From positions 1-64,000 of the forward strand of contig JAWKTB010000003.1 of assembly GCA_041402005.1 (NCBI GenBank): a stretch of 64,000 nt of DNA, given 5' to 3'. Made by a program: the position numbers and the translations under genes. This DNA is from JAJRXR01 sp041402005 (GTDB taxonomy: Bacteria; Planctomycetota; Phycisphaerae; Phycisphaerales; UBA1924). Positions 29,267-38,748 of the stretch are shown in pieces. Positions within the stretch are counted from its first letter, which is position 1. Each line of letters starts with the position of its first letter. The notes under the pieces are model-generated. The model saw nothing but the letters and a program-made list of their open reading frames with translations, was not told where the DNA came from and did not search any database.

Positions 29267-30022
29267 ATGCGCACCCCCGTCGCGCCCGCTGTGGCCGTTG
29301 CCGCGATCGTCTTCGCCGCCGGATCGGCCTCGGCTCAGCTCTTTGATTTCGAATCGCTGTCTCATGGCGAGATCGTCAACGGGCAGTTCGAGCCCGTGCT
29401 CTCGCTGACTGCCGTCAACTTCAACCGTCCGTTCGACCTCGCCGCCGCGTTCGACACGCGGATGATGGGCACGTCGGACCCGGACCTCGAGGGCCCGCCC
29501 TGGGCCGCCGGCAACCTCGCGATCTCCCCGACCGAGGTCGATCTGGGCATCGCGATCATCATCGCCGAGAACAACCACGGCGCCGGCGACGGCTTCCTCG
29601 ACGACCCCGACGACGAGGGCAACCGCCCCGCCGGTCAGCTCATGTTCCAGTTCAACCGCATCATCGCGAGCTTCGGCTTCGACGTCATCGACCGCGAGGG
29701 CGACATCGAGGACTCCAGCCTCGACTTCTACCGCGACGGCACGCTCGTCGGGCACGTCGACTTCGCCCAGTTCACCACCCTCGCCTCGATGTTCTACGAC
29801 CCCACCCTGGTCTTCGGCGACAACACCGCCAACCGCATCAGCCCCGTCACCGCCGCCGACCTCGTCCAGTTCGGCTACGCCGACGCCGCCGACGGCTTCG
29901 ACAAGGTCGTGATCAACGTCGGCGGCTCTGGCGCCTTCGACAACATCCTGATCCCCTCGCCGGGCGCCCTGGCGCTGGGTGGGGTGGGGCTGTTCTCCCT
30001 GGCCCGCAGGCGACGCGGATAG
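29267..30022 (+). CDS. PEP-CTERM-type secreted protein
   Basis: The protein has 251 residues. Signal peptide: residues 1-24, ending SASA-Q. The body is beta-rich and acidic. The C terminus IPSPGALALGGVGLFSLARR followed by Arg-Arg-Gly is a PEP-CTERM-like sorting tag: a Pro-rich start, a hydrophobic helix and an Arg cluster. Such tags are processed by exosortase; none is in the window. The body is unassigned. Confidence 0.82.
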   Translation: MRTPVAPAVAVAAIVFAAGSASAQLFDFESLSHGEIVNGQFEPVLSLTAVNFNRPFDLAAAFDTRMMGTSDPDLEGPPWAAGNLAISPTEVDLGIAIIIAENNHGAGDGFLDDPDDEGNRPAGQLMFQFNRIIASFGFDVIDREGDIEDSSLDFYRDGTLVGHVDFAQFTTLASMFYDPTLVFGDNTANRISPVTAADLVQFGYADAADGFDKVVINVGGSGAFDNILIPSPGALALGGVGLFSLARRRRG

Positions 30023-30047
30023 CCCGCGACATCGAAGCCACGAACAC

Positions 30048-30072
30048 AAGCCCCGCTCAGCCGGGGCTTTTT
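30048..30072 (+). terminator. Intrinsic terminator
   Basis: AAGCCCCG pairs with CGGGGCTT over a short loop and is followed by TTT. It ends the PEP-CTERM gene. Confidence 0.85.
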
Positions 30073-30087
30073 CGTTGGGGGCCTGGC

Positions 30088-31995
30088 TCAGGGGTCGTAC
30101 GCCTCGACCATGTCGGCCAAGTCCTGGGCGTCCGTCCCGCCGTCCGCGTTGGTCTCGAACGGCTCGACCGCCCACGCGGCGATGTCCGACGCGTTGACCT
30201 GGTCACCCTCGAAGATCGGCGCCGACCCGCCCATCGCCAGGTACGTCTGCACGCCGAAGGCGTACCAGCTGTACTGCGTGCCCGACGTCGAGCCGAGGTC
30301 GCCGCTCACCACACTGGAATCCCAGAGCACATCCGGGCTGTCTGTCACATGCGCGCACTTTACCTTGCCAGCGAGCGGGCGGATCCGCCAGTACCCGGCG
30401 ACCTTGAAATCGCCGTGGTTTGACGCGGACGGCTTGATGTAGACGTCCCGGCTCAGCGTGTTTGAGCTTGTCGCGGTCTTGCCTGAGCTTGTGTCCACCT
30501 CGAACAGGTCTGTCTTGTCCTCCCAGACCGAGGGGAACCAGCGGGGGCGGAACTCGACACGGAAGTGCGGCCCGGATCCGGAAACATACACCGGGCCGTA
30601 GTGGCGGATGAGCACACTGTTCCGCTCGTCCAGTGGGCCGAGCAGCAGTTGTTCCGTCTGGTACGGGTCGCAGTCGCGGCTCTCGCCCGCGGGCGGGTCC
30701 GACTCGCGCTGGTGGAAGTTGAAGGGCGCCAACCCGATGGAACCGCCTCCGAGTTCCGACGACACCGCCGTGTAGTACGGCGACTCGTACGGCGGAACTT
30801 GCTCCGGCCCGATCAACACTTCGTCCTGCGCCGGCGCATTCGTATCCATCCCCAGGTACGAGGAGCCCGGGTAGTTGATCGAGACGCCGCCCTGCCAGAA
30901 CTCAGAGATGTCCGACATAGGCGTGTTGTTCCCGGCGTTGATGATGATCTGGTTGGTCAGCTCGCTGGCGACCTCGCTGTCCTCCGGGTCGGGGTCTCGG
31001 ATGACGATCATCCTGTTGCCCTGGTCGATCCCGCCCGACGGACGCTCCTCGAGCGTCCTCCCGATCGTGAAGAGCTCCCCCGGGCCGGGCCACGCGCCGA
31101 CGCTGACGGGCAGGAGGACGTCCTGCCCGATGAACACGCTCGCCTCGAGCGAGGAGACATTGATGGGCGGGAGGGACTGCCCATCGACGACGCCGAGAGT
31201 TTGGGCGGTCACGTCGCCGCGGAGCGCGCCCGAGGCGTTCGTGATCCTCACCCTGCGCAGCGCTCCACCCGCGGTGATCGTGCCATCGAGGTCGATCCCC
31301 TCGATGGCGCCGCCTGTCTGGCTGCCAGAAATGTCAATCTCCAGCGTGAGATGGTCAGCCGTGATGTTCCCGGCACAAGAACCATTGACAGATAGTCGCT
31401 CAAGCTTGTCAACATTGATAGAGCCGTTGCCTGAGACGGAGCCGCACTCGATGATCACGCCTCGCCCGTTTATGCCTTCCAATGTACTGATTGCGCCCGC
31501 AATAGCACCGTCACAATCAAAGCGGGCAATCTTGTCGATGCCGGAAATGCCTCCGAGAAGACTGCCGCTACAACCGCCGTAAAAGATGGAGTCTGGCGCA
31601 GAAGTAATCAAAGTGAGCCCTCGCCAGCTACCGGCCACGCCATTCGGAGCGGCGTCCGGAACGATGACGACATCCTCGCCGAGCACGATCTCGAACGGCT
31701 CGAGGGCAGAGCCACCATCCACATCCAACCGGTCGATCGTGAAGACGCCGTCTCCGGGTGTGTTCGGGTACACATTGATCCGTTTCGTGCAGAACGCAAA
31801 GCAGTTGCTGTCGCTGATCTCCACCGAGGTTGGGCCTCCAAACTGGTTGATCGTGCAGTTTCCGGTGTTCCCCGTGCATATCCCGGCTGTGCTGTTGATC
31901 CAGTCAACAAACAGACGCTGCTGCTGGGCGAGCGCGAGGCCGGCGGTCGCCTGGATTACCACCGCCGAGATTCCAGCAAGTACCGTTGGCTTCAT
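30088..31995 (-). CDS. Secreted protein with serial short beta repeats and a variant dockerin-like end
   Basis: The protein has 635 residues. A signal peptide (residues 1-23) is followed by a Cys-containing segment and many short strand-turn repeats around 110-330 (SGIDKIARFDCDGAIAGAI, INGRGVIIECGSVSG, VDKLERLSVNGSCAGNITA) typical of a right-handed beta-helix. A beta-sandwich region follows. The end differs from its neighbours: DAQDLADMVEAYDP and NASDIAAWAVEPF look like a two-part EF-hand-like dockerin without the DFSDV wording or the final Gly-Cys-Pro. The ribosome binding site AAAGGAGG is strong. GC content is lower than that of adjacent genes. Function unknown. Confidence 0.78.
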   Translation of the reverse strand: MKPTVLAGISAVVIQATAGLALAQQQRLFVDWINSTAGICTGNTGNCTINQFGGPTSVEISDSNCFAFCTKRINVYPNTPGDGVFTIDRLDVDGGSALEPFEIVLGEDVVIVPDAAPNGVAGSWRGLTLITSAPDSIFYGGCSGSLLGGISGIDKIARFDCDGAIAGAISTLEGINGRGVIIECGSVSGNGSINVDKLERLSVNGSCAGNITADHLTLEIDISGSQTGGAIEGIDLDGTITAGGALRRVRITNASGALRGDVTAQTLGVVDGQSLPPINVSSLEASVFIGQDVLLPVSVGAWPGPGELFTIGRTLEERPSGGIDQGNRMIVIRDPDPEDSEVASELTNQIIINAGNNTPMSDISEFWQGGVSINYPGSSYLGMDTNAPAQDEVLIGPEQVPPYESPYYTAVSSELGGGSIGLAPFNFHQRESDPPAGESRDCDPYQTEQLLLGPLDERNSVLIRHYGPVYVSGSGPHFRVEFRPRWFPSVWEDKTDLFEVDTSSGKTATSSNTLSRDVYIKPSASNHGDFKVAGYWRIRPLAGKVKCAHVTDSPDVLWDSSVVSGDLGSTSGTQYSWYAFGVQTYLAMGGSAPIFEGDQVNASDIAAWAVEPFETNADGGTDAQDLADMVEAYDP

Positions 31996-32046
31996 CTCAC
32001 ATCTCCTCCTTTAATGCGGCTGATGATTTCTATCTTGTCGAACCCG

Positions 32047-33189
32047 TCACGGGCACCCCGCTGCGAACGCCTGCAAGAACGCATAGACATCACTGAAGTC
32101 GAGTACGCCAGCGGGAATGTCCAGGTCGGCCCCAAGCGAGCCTAGCGAAAACGCCCCGAGGAAAGACAAGGCGTCGCTGACATCGAGCACTCCGAATGGC
32201 TCGGCGAAGTCTGCGACACAAGGCGATATAGCGGCGGCCACCCGCAGTGTGTTCAGGCCGTGACTGTTTGGATTAGCGCCACCGACGTACTCTGCATGAT
32301 CCAGCATGCTCAGCGATCCGGCTGCCCCTCCATCATAGTGTCGATCGTGATGCCCACAACAACTCGGCGACCAGTCCTCGAGCCACTCCGCACCGCCGCC
32401 AGTGATATCGACCACTCCCCACGGCGAGCGTGTCTGCGGGTACGAGCCCAGGGGCGTCTCCCACGCCGGGCGCCCGCTCCCGTCCACCAGCCATCGCGCC
32501 GATGTCTCGCCCTCGCCCGGCGGACCCGGGACCGGCTCCGTGTCCGACCCGTCGTTGTAGATCCACCACCCTCCATGCCCCCCGTCCAGCTTGTCCGAGT
32601 CGTAGTGGGCCGCCTTGAGCCACTCGTCAAGCGTCGGGATCCAGTACCTCGCCCACGGGTGGTGCGTGTCCTGGTCCTGAAAGTCGTTGAAGGGTGGTCC
32701 GTTCTGCACGAACGTGGACGTGTCGTAGGCCCCGTCCATGATCGCCGACGGGTCCGACGACATGCCGTTGTTGAGCCAGTTGACGAAGCGAGCCGCCTCG
32801 CGCCACGACACGCCCAGCGCCGGCAGTTCGCCCGGGCTTGCCATGTCCGCCCGGAGGCGGTAGCGGTCGCCGGGCCCGGCGTACGAGAAGTCCCGCTCGG
32901 CCCCCCAGTGCGTCGGCTCCCTGAATAAGTCCGCCAACTCGTCCGATTGGGTCGTGAACGTGTTCAGGAACGTCATGTACTGCCAGGTCGAGACCTCGCG
33001 GACCGCGATGCGGTACTCGTAGTCCACCGCGCCCCGCCCCTCGATGAAGGGGTTCTCCACCGGGCGGTCGTACCCCGGGTTCCCCGGGTCGCCGATCGTC
33101 ACGAACTCGAACCAGTCCTCCGGCGTCGGCCCACCTGGGGCGCTCGCGACCCAGAACCCAACCAGTGCCGCAACAAGAACTCGCCTCAT
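32047..33189 (-). CDS. SUMF1/FGE-fold secreted protein with GC-type dockerin
   Basis: The protein has 380 residues. A signal peptide (residues 1-19) precedes a formylglycine-generating-enzyme fold: EVSTWQYMTFLN at the start, GVSWREAARFVNWLNNG, RYWIPTLDEWLKAAHYD, and SPWGVVDITGGGAEWLEDW, which are the usual SUMF1 landmarks. True sulfatase-activating enzymes need a Cys pair near the C terminus; here only SPSCCGHH is seen and the usual R-x-GG-S segment is degenerate. It may be a ligand-binding member rather than an enzyme. The last 60 residues are the dockerin, with two DVSDA/DFSDV modules and AAGCP. Confidence 0.85.
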   Translation of the reverse strand: MRRVLVAALVGFWVASAPGGPTPEDWFEFVTIGDPGNPGYDRPVENPFIEGRGAVDYEYRIAVREVSTWQYMTFLNTFTTQSDELADLFREPTHWGAERDFSYAGPGDRYRLRADMASPGELPALGVSWREAARFVNWLNNGMSSDPSAIMDGAYDTSTFVQNGPPFNDFQDQDTHHPWARYWIPTLDEWLKAAHYDSDKLDGGHGGWWIYNDGSDTEPVPGPPGEGETSARWLVDGSGRPAWETPLGSYPQTRSPWGVVDITGGGAEWLEDWSPSCCGHHDRHYDGGAAGSLSMLDHAEYVGGANPNSHGLNTLRVAAAISPCVADFAEPFGVLDVSDALSFLGAFSLGSLGADLDIPAGVLDFSDVYAFLQAFAAGCP

Positions 33190-33268
33190 CGTTTGTCCTC
33201 TGTGACGCGCGCAGCATAACAAGCCCCGCGACCAGGCCCGAGGTCTTCACCGGATTCTCACGATCCGC

Positions 33269-34798
33269 TCACTCGACCACGTGCGCCGGCCGCGGCGTGT
33301 CCTCGCCGATCTTCTCGCTCTTTGGATCGCCCTCGGGCGTCTCCATCGTCAGAAGTCGCATCTCCTCGTTGACGCGCGCCTGCAGGTGCACCGGGCGCCC
33401 CCAGATCGTGCGCACGCCGCGAAGCGTCTCGACCGCGCGCGCCGCGTCGACCTCCAGCCCGCTGAACTCGTGCGCCAGGTACAGCTCGCCCCGGTTCAGA
33501 TAGTTCGCATCCACCACGTACACGAACGGCTGGCCCATGTTGGTGAGCTGGTACAGCAGCGTCTGCTTGATCTTGTGAAAATCCCGCGTGACGATGCGGA
33601 CCTCGCCCGTCTGGGGGTCCTTGCGGAACTGGTACATCTGGTGCTTCTCGACGAACTCGGGCGTGAGGAACTCGTCGATGAAGTTGACGTCGTTGTAGAT
33701 CCTCCGGACCTCGAAGATCTTCTCGCGTCCCTTCATCGACTTGTCGTCGAACCGCTCCTTGGCGCCAAGGCTGTCGAGGCGCTCCCAGATGGCGCCGTGC
33801 TGGCCCCTATCCCAGCGCCGCTCGATCTCCTTGAACAGCTCGACGCCGATCTTGTAGGGGTTGAAGCCGCCGGGGGGCATATGCACGACGCCCGAGTGCT
33901 GGTCGGCGTAATGGACGATCTCCCTGGCTTCCAAGAAGTGCTGCGTCATGAGTTTCGAGTGCCAGTACGTCGCCCACCCCTCGTTCATGACCTTGGTCAT
34001 GGCCTGGGGCGCGTAGTAGTACGCCTCGTCGCGCACGATCGAGAGCACGTCCGCTTGCCAGTCGTCGAGTCTCGCGTGACGCATGAGGAAGAGCAGCACG
34101 TCACGGGTCGGGCGGCTCGGGAAGGCGGTCTTGCGCGCCCGCGCCGCCGCGGCGTGCGCCGAGCGCTGGCGCTCCATCTCGCTCGCCGGGTTGATGAAGG
34201 GGTCCATGTAGTCCTTCGCCGGCAGCTTGCGCATCTCGAAGGGCTCGGGTTCCTTCGCCTCGCGCTCCCGCTGCACGAAGACCGAGTGCGGGTCGATCAG
34301 GTGCTCGATGGAGAGGCAGCAGTCGATGAACCGCTCGACCGTCTCGGCCCCCTCTCGCTCGATGTGCCGACGCACGCGGGTCGCATGGTTGGCCATCTCG
34401 TCCATCATCTTCCGGTTGGTCTTGCCGAACCACGAGTTGCACTTGAAGAAGTCCGAGTGCCCGTACACGTGAGCCATCACGAGCTTCTGGTCGGTGACGG
34501 AGTTCGACTCCTGGAGGTAGGCGTAGCAGGGATCGTTGTTGATGACCATCTCGTAGATGCGACCCATGCCGTAGGCGTCGCGCCGCGAGAGCTTCTCGTA
34601 CTCCATCCCCCACTTCCAATGGGGGTACCGGATCGGGAAGCCGCCCCTCGCGGCGATCTCGTTCATCGTCTGGAAGTCCAGCCGCTCGAAGATCACCTCG
34701 AAGAAGTCCAGACCGTACTCGCGCGCCTTGGCCTTGATGGCCTGCATGTGCTCGAGCAGCTCGGGCGTCAGGTCGGTGTTAGGCAGGGTGGGGGTCAT
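33269..34798 (-). CDS. SpoVR family protein
   Basis: The protein has 509 residues. The family is recognised from FEVIFERLDFQTMNEIAARG, GFPIRYPHWKWGMEYE, MAHVYGHSDFFKCN, and FRKDPQTGEVRI, spanning full length. SpoVR was named for a spore-cortex gene in Bacillus; homologues occur in many non-sporulators, usually beside the kinase gene prkA and yeaH, where they act in stress and stationary phase. Neither partner lies next to it here. I start at 34798 (MTPTLPNTDL), since the residues upstream (MHLSRFWYNGGG) are not family-like. Confidence 0.92.
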   Translation of the reverse strand: MTPTLPNTDLTPELLEHMQAIKAKAREYGLDFFEVIFERLDFQTMNEIAARGGFPIRYPHWKWGMEYEKLSRRDAYGMGRIYEMVINNDPCYAYLQESNSVTDQKLVMAHVYGHSDFFKCNSWFGKTNRKMMDEMANHATRVRRHIEREGAETVERFIDCCLSIEHLIDPHSVFVQREREAKEPEPFEMRKLPAKDYMDPFINPASEMERQRSAHAAAARARKTAFPSRPTRDVLLFLMRHARLDDWQADVLSIVRDEAYYYAPQAMTKVMNEGWATYWHSKLMTQHFLEAREIVHYADQHSGVVHMPPGGFNPYKIGVELFKEIERRWDRGQHGAIWERLDSLGAKERFDDKSMKGREKIFEVRRIYNDVNFIDEFLTPEFVEKHQMYQFRKDPQTGEVRIVTRDFHKIKQTLLYQLTNMGQPFVYVVDANYLNRGELYLAHEFSGLEVDAARAVETLRGVRTIWGRPVHLQARVNEEMRLLTMETPEGDPKSEKIGEDTPRPAHVVE

Positions 34799-34940
34799 GC
34801 TCGCACCAATTATCGTCCGCCCACCCCCGTTGTACCAGAAGCGAGATAGATGCAATTTCTGAAAGTCGTTAGGGTGACGTCGGCCTGATGGCGAGAGGGT
34901 ACTTCATCACGCCGGGGACCGGGAACAGAGGAGTCGCACC

Positions 34941-37037
34941 ATGAAGACGGCTCACTCCAGTCTGGGACGACGGGCTTGGGCGATGGCCGGGGTTGTAGGA
35001 TTCGCCGCGGGACCGAGCTGGGGTCAGCAGTGCGGGGACATGCAGGACCTCGGCACGCTTGGCGGGGCATCCGAAGCCTACGGCATTTCCGCCGACTCGT
35101 CGGTGGTGGTGGGGACCAGTAGCAACGGTGGGGGTCCGTCTCGTGCGTTCCGGTGGACAACTGCGGAGGGCATGCAGGACCTCGGCACGCTTGGGGGGAC
35201 AGGTTCCGGAGCGTCCGGCGTTTCTGCCGACGGGTCGGTGGTGGTGGGAGGCAGCAGCAACGCTGCGGGTCAGTCTCGTGCGTTCCGGTGGACAGTCGCG
35301 ACGGGCATGCAGAACCTCGGCACACTTGGCGGGTATTCCGACGCGCGCGGAGTTTCCGCCGACGGGTCGGTGGTGGTGGGAACCAGCGGCAACGCTACGG
35401 GTCGGCATCGTGCGTTCAGGTGGACAGTCGCGACGGGCATGCAGGACCTCGGCACACTTGGCGGGACGGATTCCGAAGCATATGGCGTTTCCGCCGACGG
35501 GTTGGTGGTGGTGGGAGGCAGCAGCAACGCTGCGGGTCAGTCCCGTACGTTCCGGTGGACAGCCGCGACGGGCATGCAGGACCTCGGCACGCTTGGCGGG
35601 TATTCTGACGCATACGGCGTTTCCGCCGACGGGTCGGTGGTGGTGGGAACCAGCAGCAATGCTGCGGGTCAGCCTCGTGCGTTCCGGTGGACAGCCGCGG
35701 GGGGCATGCAGGACCTCGGCACGCTTGGCGGGACAGATTCCGAAGCTCGCGGCGTTTCCGCCGACGGGTCGGTGGTGGTGGGAGACAGCGGCAACGCTGC
35801 GGGTCAATATCATGCGTTCCGGTGGACAACTGCGGAGGGCATGCATGACCTCGGCACGCTTGGCGGGACATATTCCGCAGCGTATGGCGTTTCCGCCGAC
35901 GAGTCAGCGGTGGTGGGAAGCAGCAGCAACGCTGCGGGTCAGTATCGTGCGTTCCGGTGGTCAGTCGCCGAACTGCTCTTCCGCGAGTCCGATGATGCGA
36001 GTTGGACCTTCGGGCCCGATGGCATCCCGGGCTGGGATCATGTCGGCCTGTTTGCGAACTGCCGTGTCTATGAGTCGCATCCGGGATATGGAAATCATTC
36101 GTTCTGGGACCCCGATCAGACAATGTTCGTGACTGTCACCCAGGACAATGGCGTGCAATGGCAGCACACACGCGGCTCATTCCGCCACGACTCAACCACG
36201 ATGTCGTCGACCGCGGCCAACTTGTCGGTCAGCATCCCGGCGGAAACGGCATCCGCAATGGCGGCGTTCATCGAAACTCAAGGCTCGGCCCCCTTCTGGC
36301 GTATCTGCGAGTCGTCCCTCGATCTGTCGTGCCTTCGGGATCGTCTTCAGCCGGAACGGCAAAAGGGCCGGATTGGCGGCGCGTATACCTGTGTAGGTCT
36401 TGTGGAACGCGCGGCAGAGGAAGCCGGGCTCAATGGCGGACAGGGATTCATCCCGAACATCCACGAGTCATTCCATGTGCATTCCTTTGGCGATGTGCCT
36501 TGTCTTTCACCCGAGGTCCTCTCGTGGTTCGCCCAGCGGGGGTTTCACTTCGCCGACGACGGAGCGCTGTGCGGACTCTTTGACCCCGTTGACTTTGTGC
36601 TGATTGACCCCGCCGGTCGCCGGCTCGGGCATACCGAAGCACTGGGAACACTCAACGAAATTTCAGATGCACTCTACACCGGCAGCGGCACGATCGAGCA
36701 GTTCTTCATCCCGAACCCGATGCCCGGGGCGTATCAACTACAACTCGTCGGGACGGGTAGCGCCGCAGGCGCGGCTGTGGGCGGAATGATTGAGGGCCAA
36801 ATATTTGAAGGCGTGCTTGCCGCCGGCGAGACACACGACATGAACTTTACTGTGTCCGCACCCTGCCCCGCCGACCTCGCCGAACCCTTCGGCCAACTTG
36901 ACTTTTCCGACGTCTTCGCTTTCTTGATCGCCTTCGGCGCGATGGACCCCACCGCCGACCTCGCCCCGCCCCTCGACGTCTACGACTTCTCCGACGTCTT
37001 CGCCTTCCTCGTCGCCTTCGCCGCCGACTGCCCCTGA
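34941..37037 (+). CDS. HAF-repeat beta-propeller fused to a permuted NlpC/P60-like domain and GC-type dockerin
   Basis: The protein has 698 residues. After the signal peptide there are seven repeats of 44-45 residues beginning MQDLGTLGG and containing GVSADGSVVVG..SNAAGQ.RAFRW, the HAF-type extracellular repeat; seven suggests a closed seven-bladed propeller. Residues about 350-500 contain WDHVGLFANCRVYES and later YTCVGLVERAAEEAG. That order of His and Cys motifs fits a circularly permuted NlpC/P60 (YiiX-like) fold, though this is inference. The last 65 residues are a clean two-module dockerin ending in AADCP. Base composition is less GC-rich than the neighbours, mainly because of the repeats. 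AGAGGAG precedes the ATG. Confidence 0.85.
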   Translation: MKTAHSSLGRRAWAMAGVVGFAAGPSWGQQCGDMQDLGTLGGASEAYGISADSSVVVGTSSNGGGPSRAFRWTTAEGMQDLGTLGGTGSGASGVSADGSVVVGGSSNAAGQSRAFRWTVATGMQNLGTLGGYSDARGVSADGSVVVGTSGNATGRHRAFRWTVATGMQDLGTLGGTDSEAYGVSADGLVVVGGSSNAAGQSRTFRWTAATGMQDLGTLGGYSDAYGVSADGSVVVGTSSNAAGQPRAFRWTAAGGMQDLGTLGGTDSEARGVSADGSVVVGDSGNAAGQYHAFRWTTAEGMHDLGTLGGTYSAAYGVSADESAVVGSSSNAAGQYRAFRWSVAELLFRESDDASWTFGPDGIPGWDHVGLFANCRVYESHPGYGNHSFWDPDQTMFVTVTQDNGVQWQHTRGSFRHDSTTMSSTAANLSVSIPAETASAMAAFIETQGSAPFWRICESSLDLSCLRDRLQPERQKGRIGGAYTCVGLVERAAEEAGLNGGQGFIPNIHESFHVHSFGDVPCLSPEVLSWFAQRGFHFADDGALCGLFDPVDFVLIDPAGRRLGHTEALGTLNEISDALYTGSGTIEQFFIPNPMPGAYQLQLVGTGSAAGAAVGGMIEGQIFEGVLAAGETHDMNFTVSAPCPADLAEPFGQLDFSDVFAFLIAFGAMDPTADLAPPLDVYDFSDVFAFLVAFAADCP
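35040..35970 (+). repeat. Seven tandem repeats of about 132-135 bases within a gene
   Basis: Seven imperfect coding repeats, each starting ATGCAGGACCTCGGCACGCT or a close variant, encode the HAF units. Divergence is mainly at variable turn positions. The opposite strand also reads open through the array because of the repeated composition. Confidence 0.92.
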
Positions 37038-37362
37038 GCATCACGCTCCAACGCTCGCCGATCGCACCATCGGCGCGTCATTCCATGGAGGAAGGCTCGC
37101 TCATGTGGCGCACGTGGCGCACCAAGACGCGGCGTCAACGCTCGCTCCGTGTTGAAATGGGAAGCCCCAGGAAAGAATTTTCTACGCCTGTTCGCCGAAC
37201 CGCGCCCCACCCTCGCGCCCCTGGCCGAAGTTTTCGCCACCTCGTCGCTTTACCACATTCTTGTCTAGGAGCACGTCACCATCGGAGCTACCCTCGATCC
37301 CCCGGCGCCGAGTCGGACCCTGGCAGGTGGTCCGCGAGCGCCAGAACGGAGAGAGAATCCCG

Positions 37363-38739
37363 ATGCGTCCAAACACAACGATCGTTGCCACGACCGCGTG
37401 CGCCCTGTTCACCACCTCGCTCGTCGCCCAGGACCTGAGCCAGACCAACAGATACGTCGCCGCCGACCGCGAGTCTGGCGACTCCTTCGGCGCCTCCGTC
37501 GACGTCAGTCAGAACGTCGTCGCCGTCGGCGCCAGCTTCGACGATGTCGAGGGCGTCGCGACCGGATCGGCGTACCTCTTCAACGCCTCCACGGGCGTCC
37601 AGCTCCACAAACTCGTCGCGGACGACTCGGTCGCGGATGACGAGTTCGGCTTCTCGATCGCCATCGATGGCGACCTCGTCGTCGTCGGGGCGTGGCGCGC
37701 CGATCCCAACGGCGACCGCTCCGGCGCCGCCTACGTCTTCGACGTCGCCACCGGCGCCCAGATCATGAAACTCCTGCCCGACGACGGCGCCGCCTCCGAT
37801 GGCTTCGGGTACGACGTCGCCATCGACGCCGACCTCATCGCCGTCTCCTCCATCGCCGCCGCCGACCCCGAGTCCGCCCAGACCGGCGCTGTCTACCTCT
37901 TCGACCGCGACACCCTCATGCAGTCGGACAAGATCCAGCCCGACGATCTCGCCGACGGCGACCAGTTCGGCTACTCCATCGCCCTCGACGATGGCGTCCT
38001 CGCCGTCGGCGCCCCCTTCGTCCAGGACTCCGCACGCCCCTCCGGCGCCGTCTATCTCTTCGACACCTCCGACTCCCACCTCCTCCACAGAGTCCCCCAC
38101 CCCGTCGGCGCCAACGGCGGCCAGTTCGGCTGCGCCGTCGCCGTCGACGCTGGCGCCCTCCTCGCCGGCGCACGCAGCCTCGACAATCCCGGGATCCAGG
38201 TCGGCGCCGCCTTCCTCGTCGACATCGACTCGGGCGACATCGTCAACGAGCTCCCCCTCCCCGACGACATCGGCGCCAACTTCGCCAACTTCGGCTCCTC
38301 CGTCGCCCTCGGCGCGGGCATCGCCGCCGTCGGAGCCCCCAACAACAACGCCGACGGCTCCCTCTCCGGCTCCGCCTACATCTTCCAGGTCACCACCGCC
38401 TCCCAGGTCGCCACCCTCGTCGGCGTCAACACCGTCCCGAACAACCGCTTCGGATGGTCCATCGCTATGGACGCCAGCGCCGTCGTCGTCGGCGCCCCCG
38501 AGGCGCTCGTCATGAGCTCAACCACCGGCGCCGCCTACCTCTTCGACGCCCCGCCCGCCCCCTGCTCGCTCGTGGACCTCGCCGACCCGCTCGGCACGAT
38601 CGACTTCTCCGACGTCGTCGCCTACCTCCAGGCCTTCAGCAACATGGACCCCGAGGCCGACCTCGCCGACCCCGTCGGGACATGGGACTTCTCCGACGTG
38701 ACCGCCTTCCTCGTCCTGTTCTCGGAGGGTTGCCCGTAG
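37363..38739 (+). CDS. FG-GAP seven-repeat secreted protein with GC-type dockerin
   Basis: The protein has 458 residues. A signal peptide (residues 1-22) is followed by seven repeats of about 54 residues with FG.S.A...... VVVGA and a GAAYLFD closing strand. These are FG-GAP-type units and suggest a seven-bladed, integrin-alpha-like propeller. Asp-rich loops may bind calcium. The last 65 residues form the GC-type dockerin (IDFSDVVAYLQAF, then WDFSDVTAFLVLFSEGCP). Its domain plan is close to that of the HAF protein 325 bases upstream, but the repeats differ in sequence. GGAGAG precedes the ATG. Confidence 0.88.
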   Translation: MRPNTTIVATTACALFTTSLVAQDLSQTNRYVAADRESGDSFGASVDVSQNVVAVGASFDDVEGVATGSAYLFNASTGVQLHKLVADDSVADDEFGFSIAIDGDLVVVGAWRADPNGDRSGAAYVFDVATGAQIMKLLPDDGAASDGFGYDVAIDADLIAVSSIAAADPESAQTGAVYLFDRDTLMQSDKIQPDDLADGDQFGYSIALDDGVLAVGAPFVQDSARPSGAVYLFDTSDSHLLHRVPHPVGANGGQFGCAVAVDAGALLAGARSLDNPGIQVGAAFLVDIDSGDIVNELPLPDDIGANFANFGSSVALGAGIAAVGAPNNNADGSLSGSAYIFQVTTASQVATLVGVNTVPNNRFGWSIAMDASAVVVGAPEALVMSSTTGAAYLFDAPPAPCSLVDLADPLGTIDFSDVVAYLQAFSNMDPEADLADPVGTWDFSDVTAFLVLFSEGCP

Positions 38740-38748
38740 CCGAGGCCT

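Noticed and set aside
35040..35970. CRISPR-like array
   Set aside because: Units are 132-135 bases, in frame and protein-coding, with no short constant repeat and variable spacer.
34869..36123. Minus-strand open frames across the HAF repeats
   Set aside because: They contain the mirror of the repeat (many Arg, His and Pro) and arise from repeated composition.
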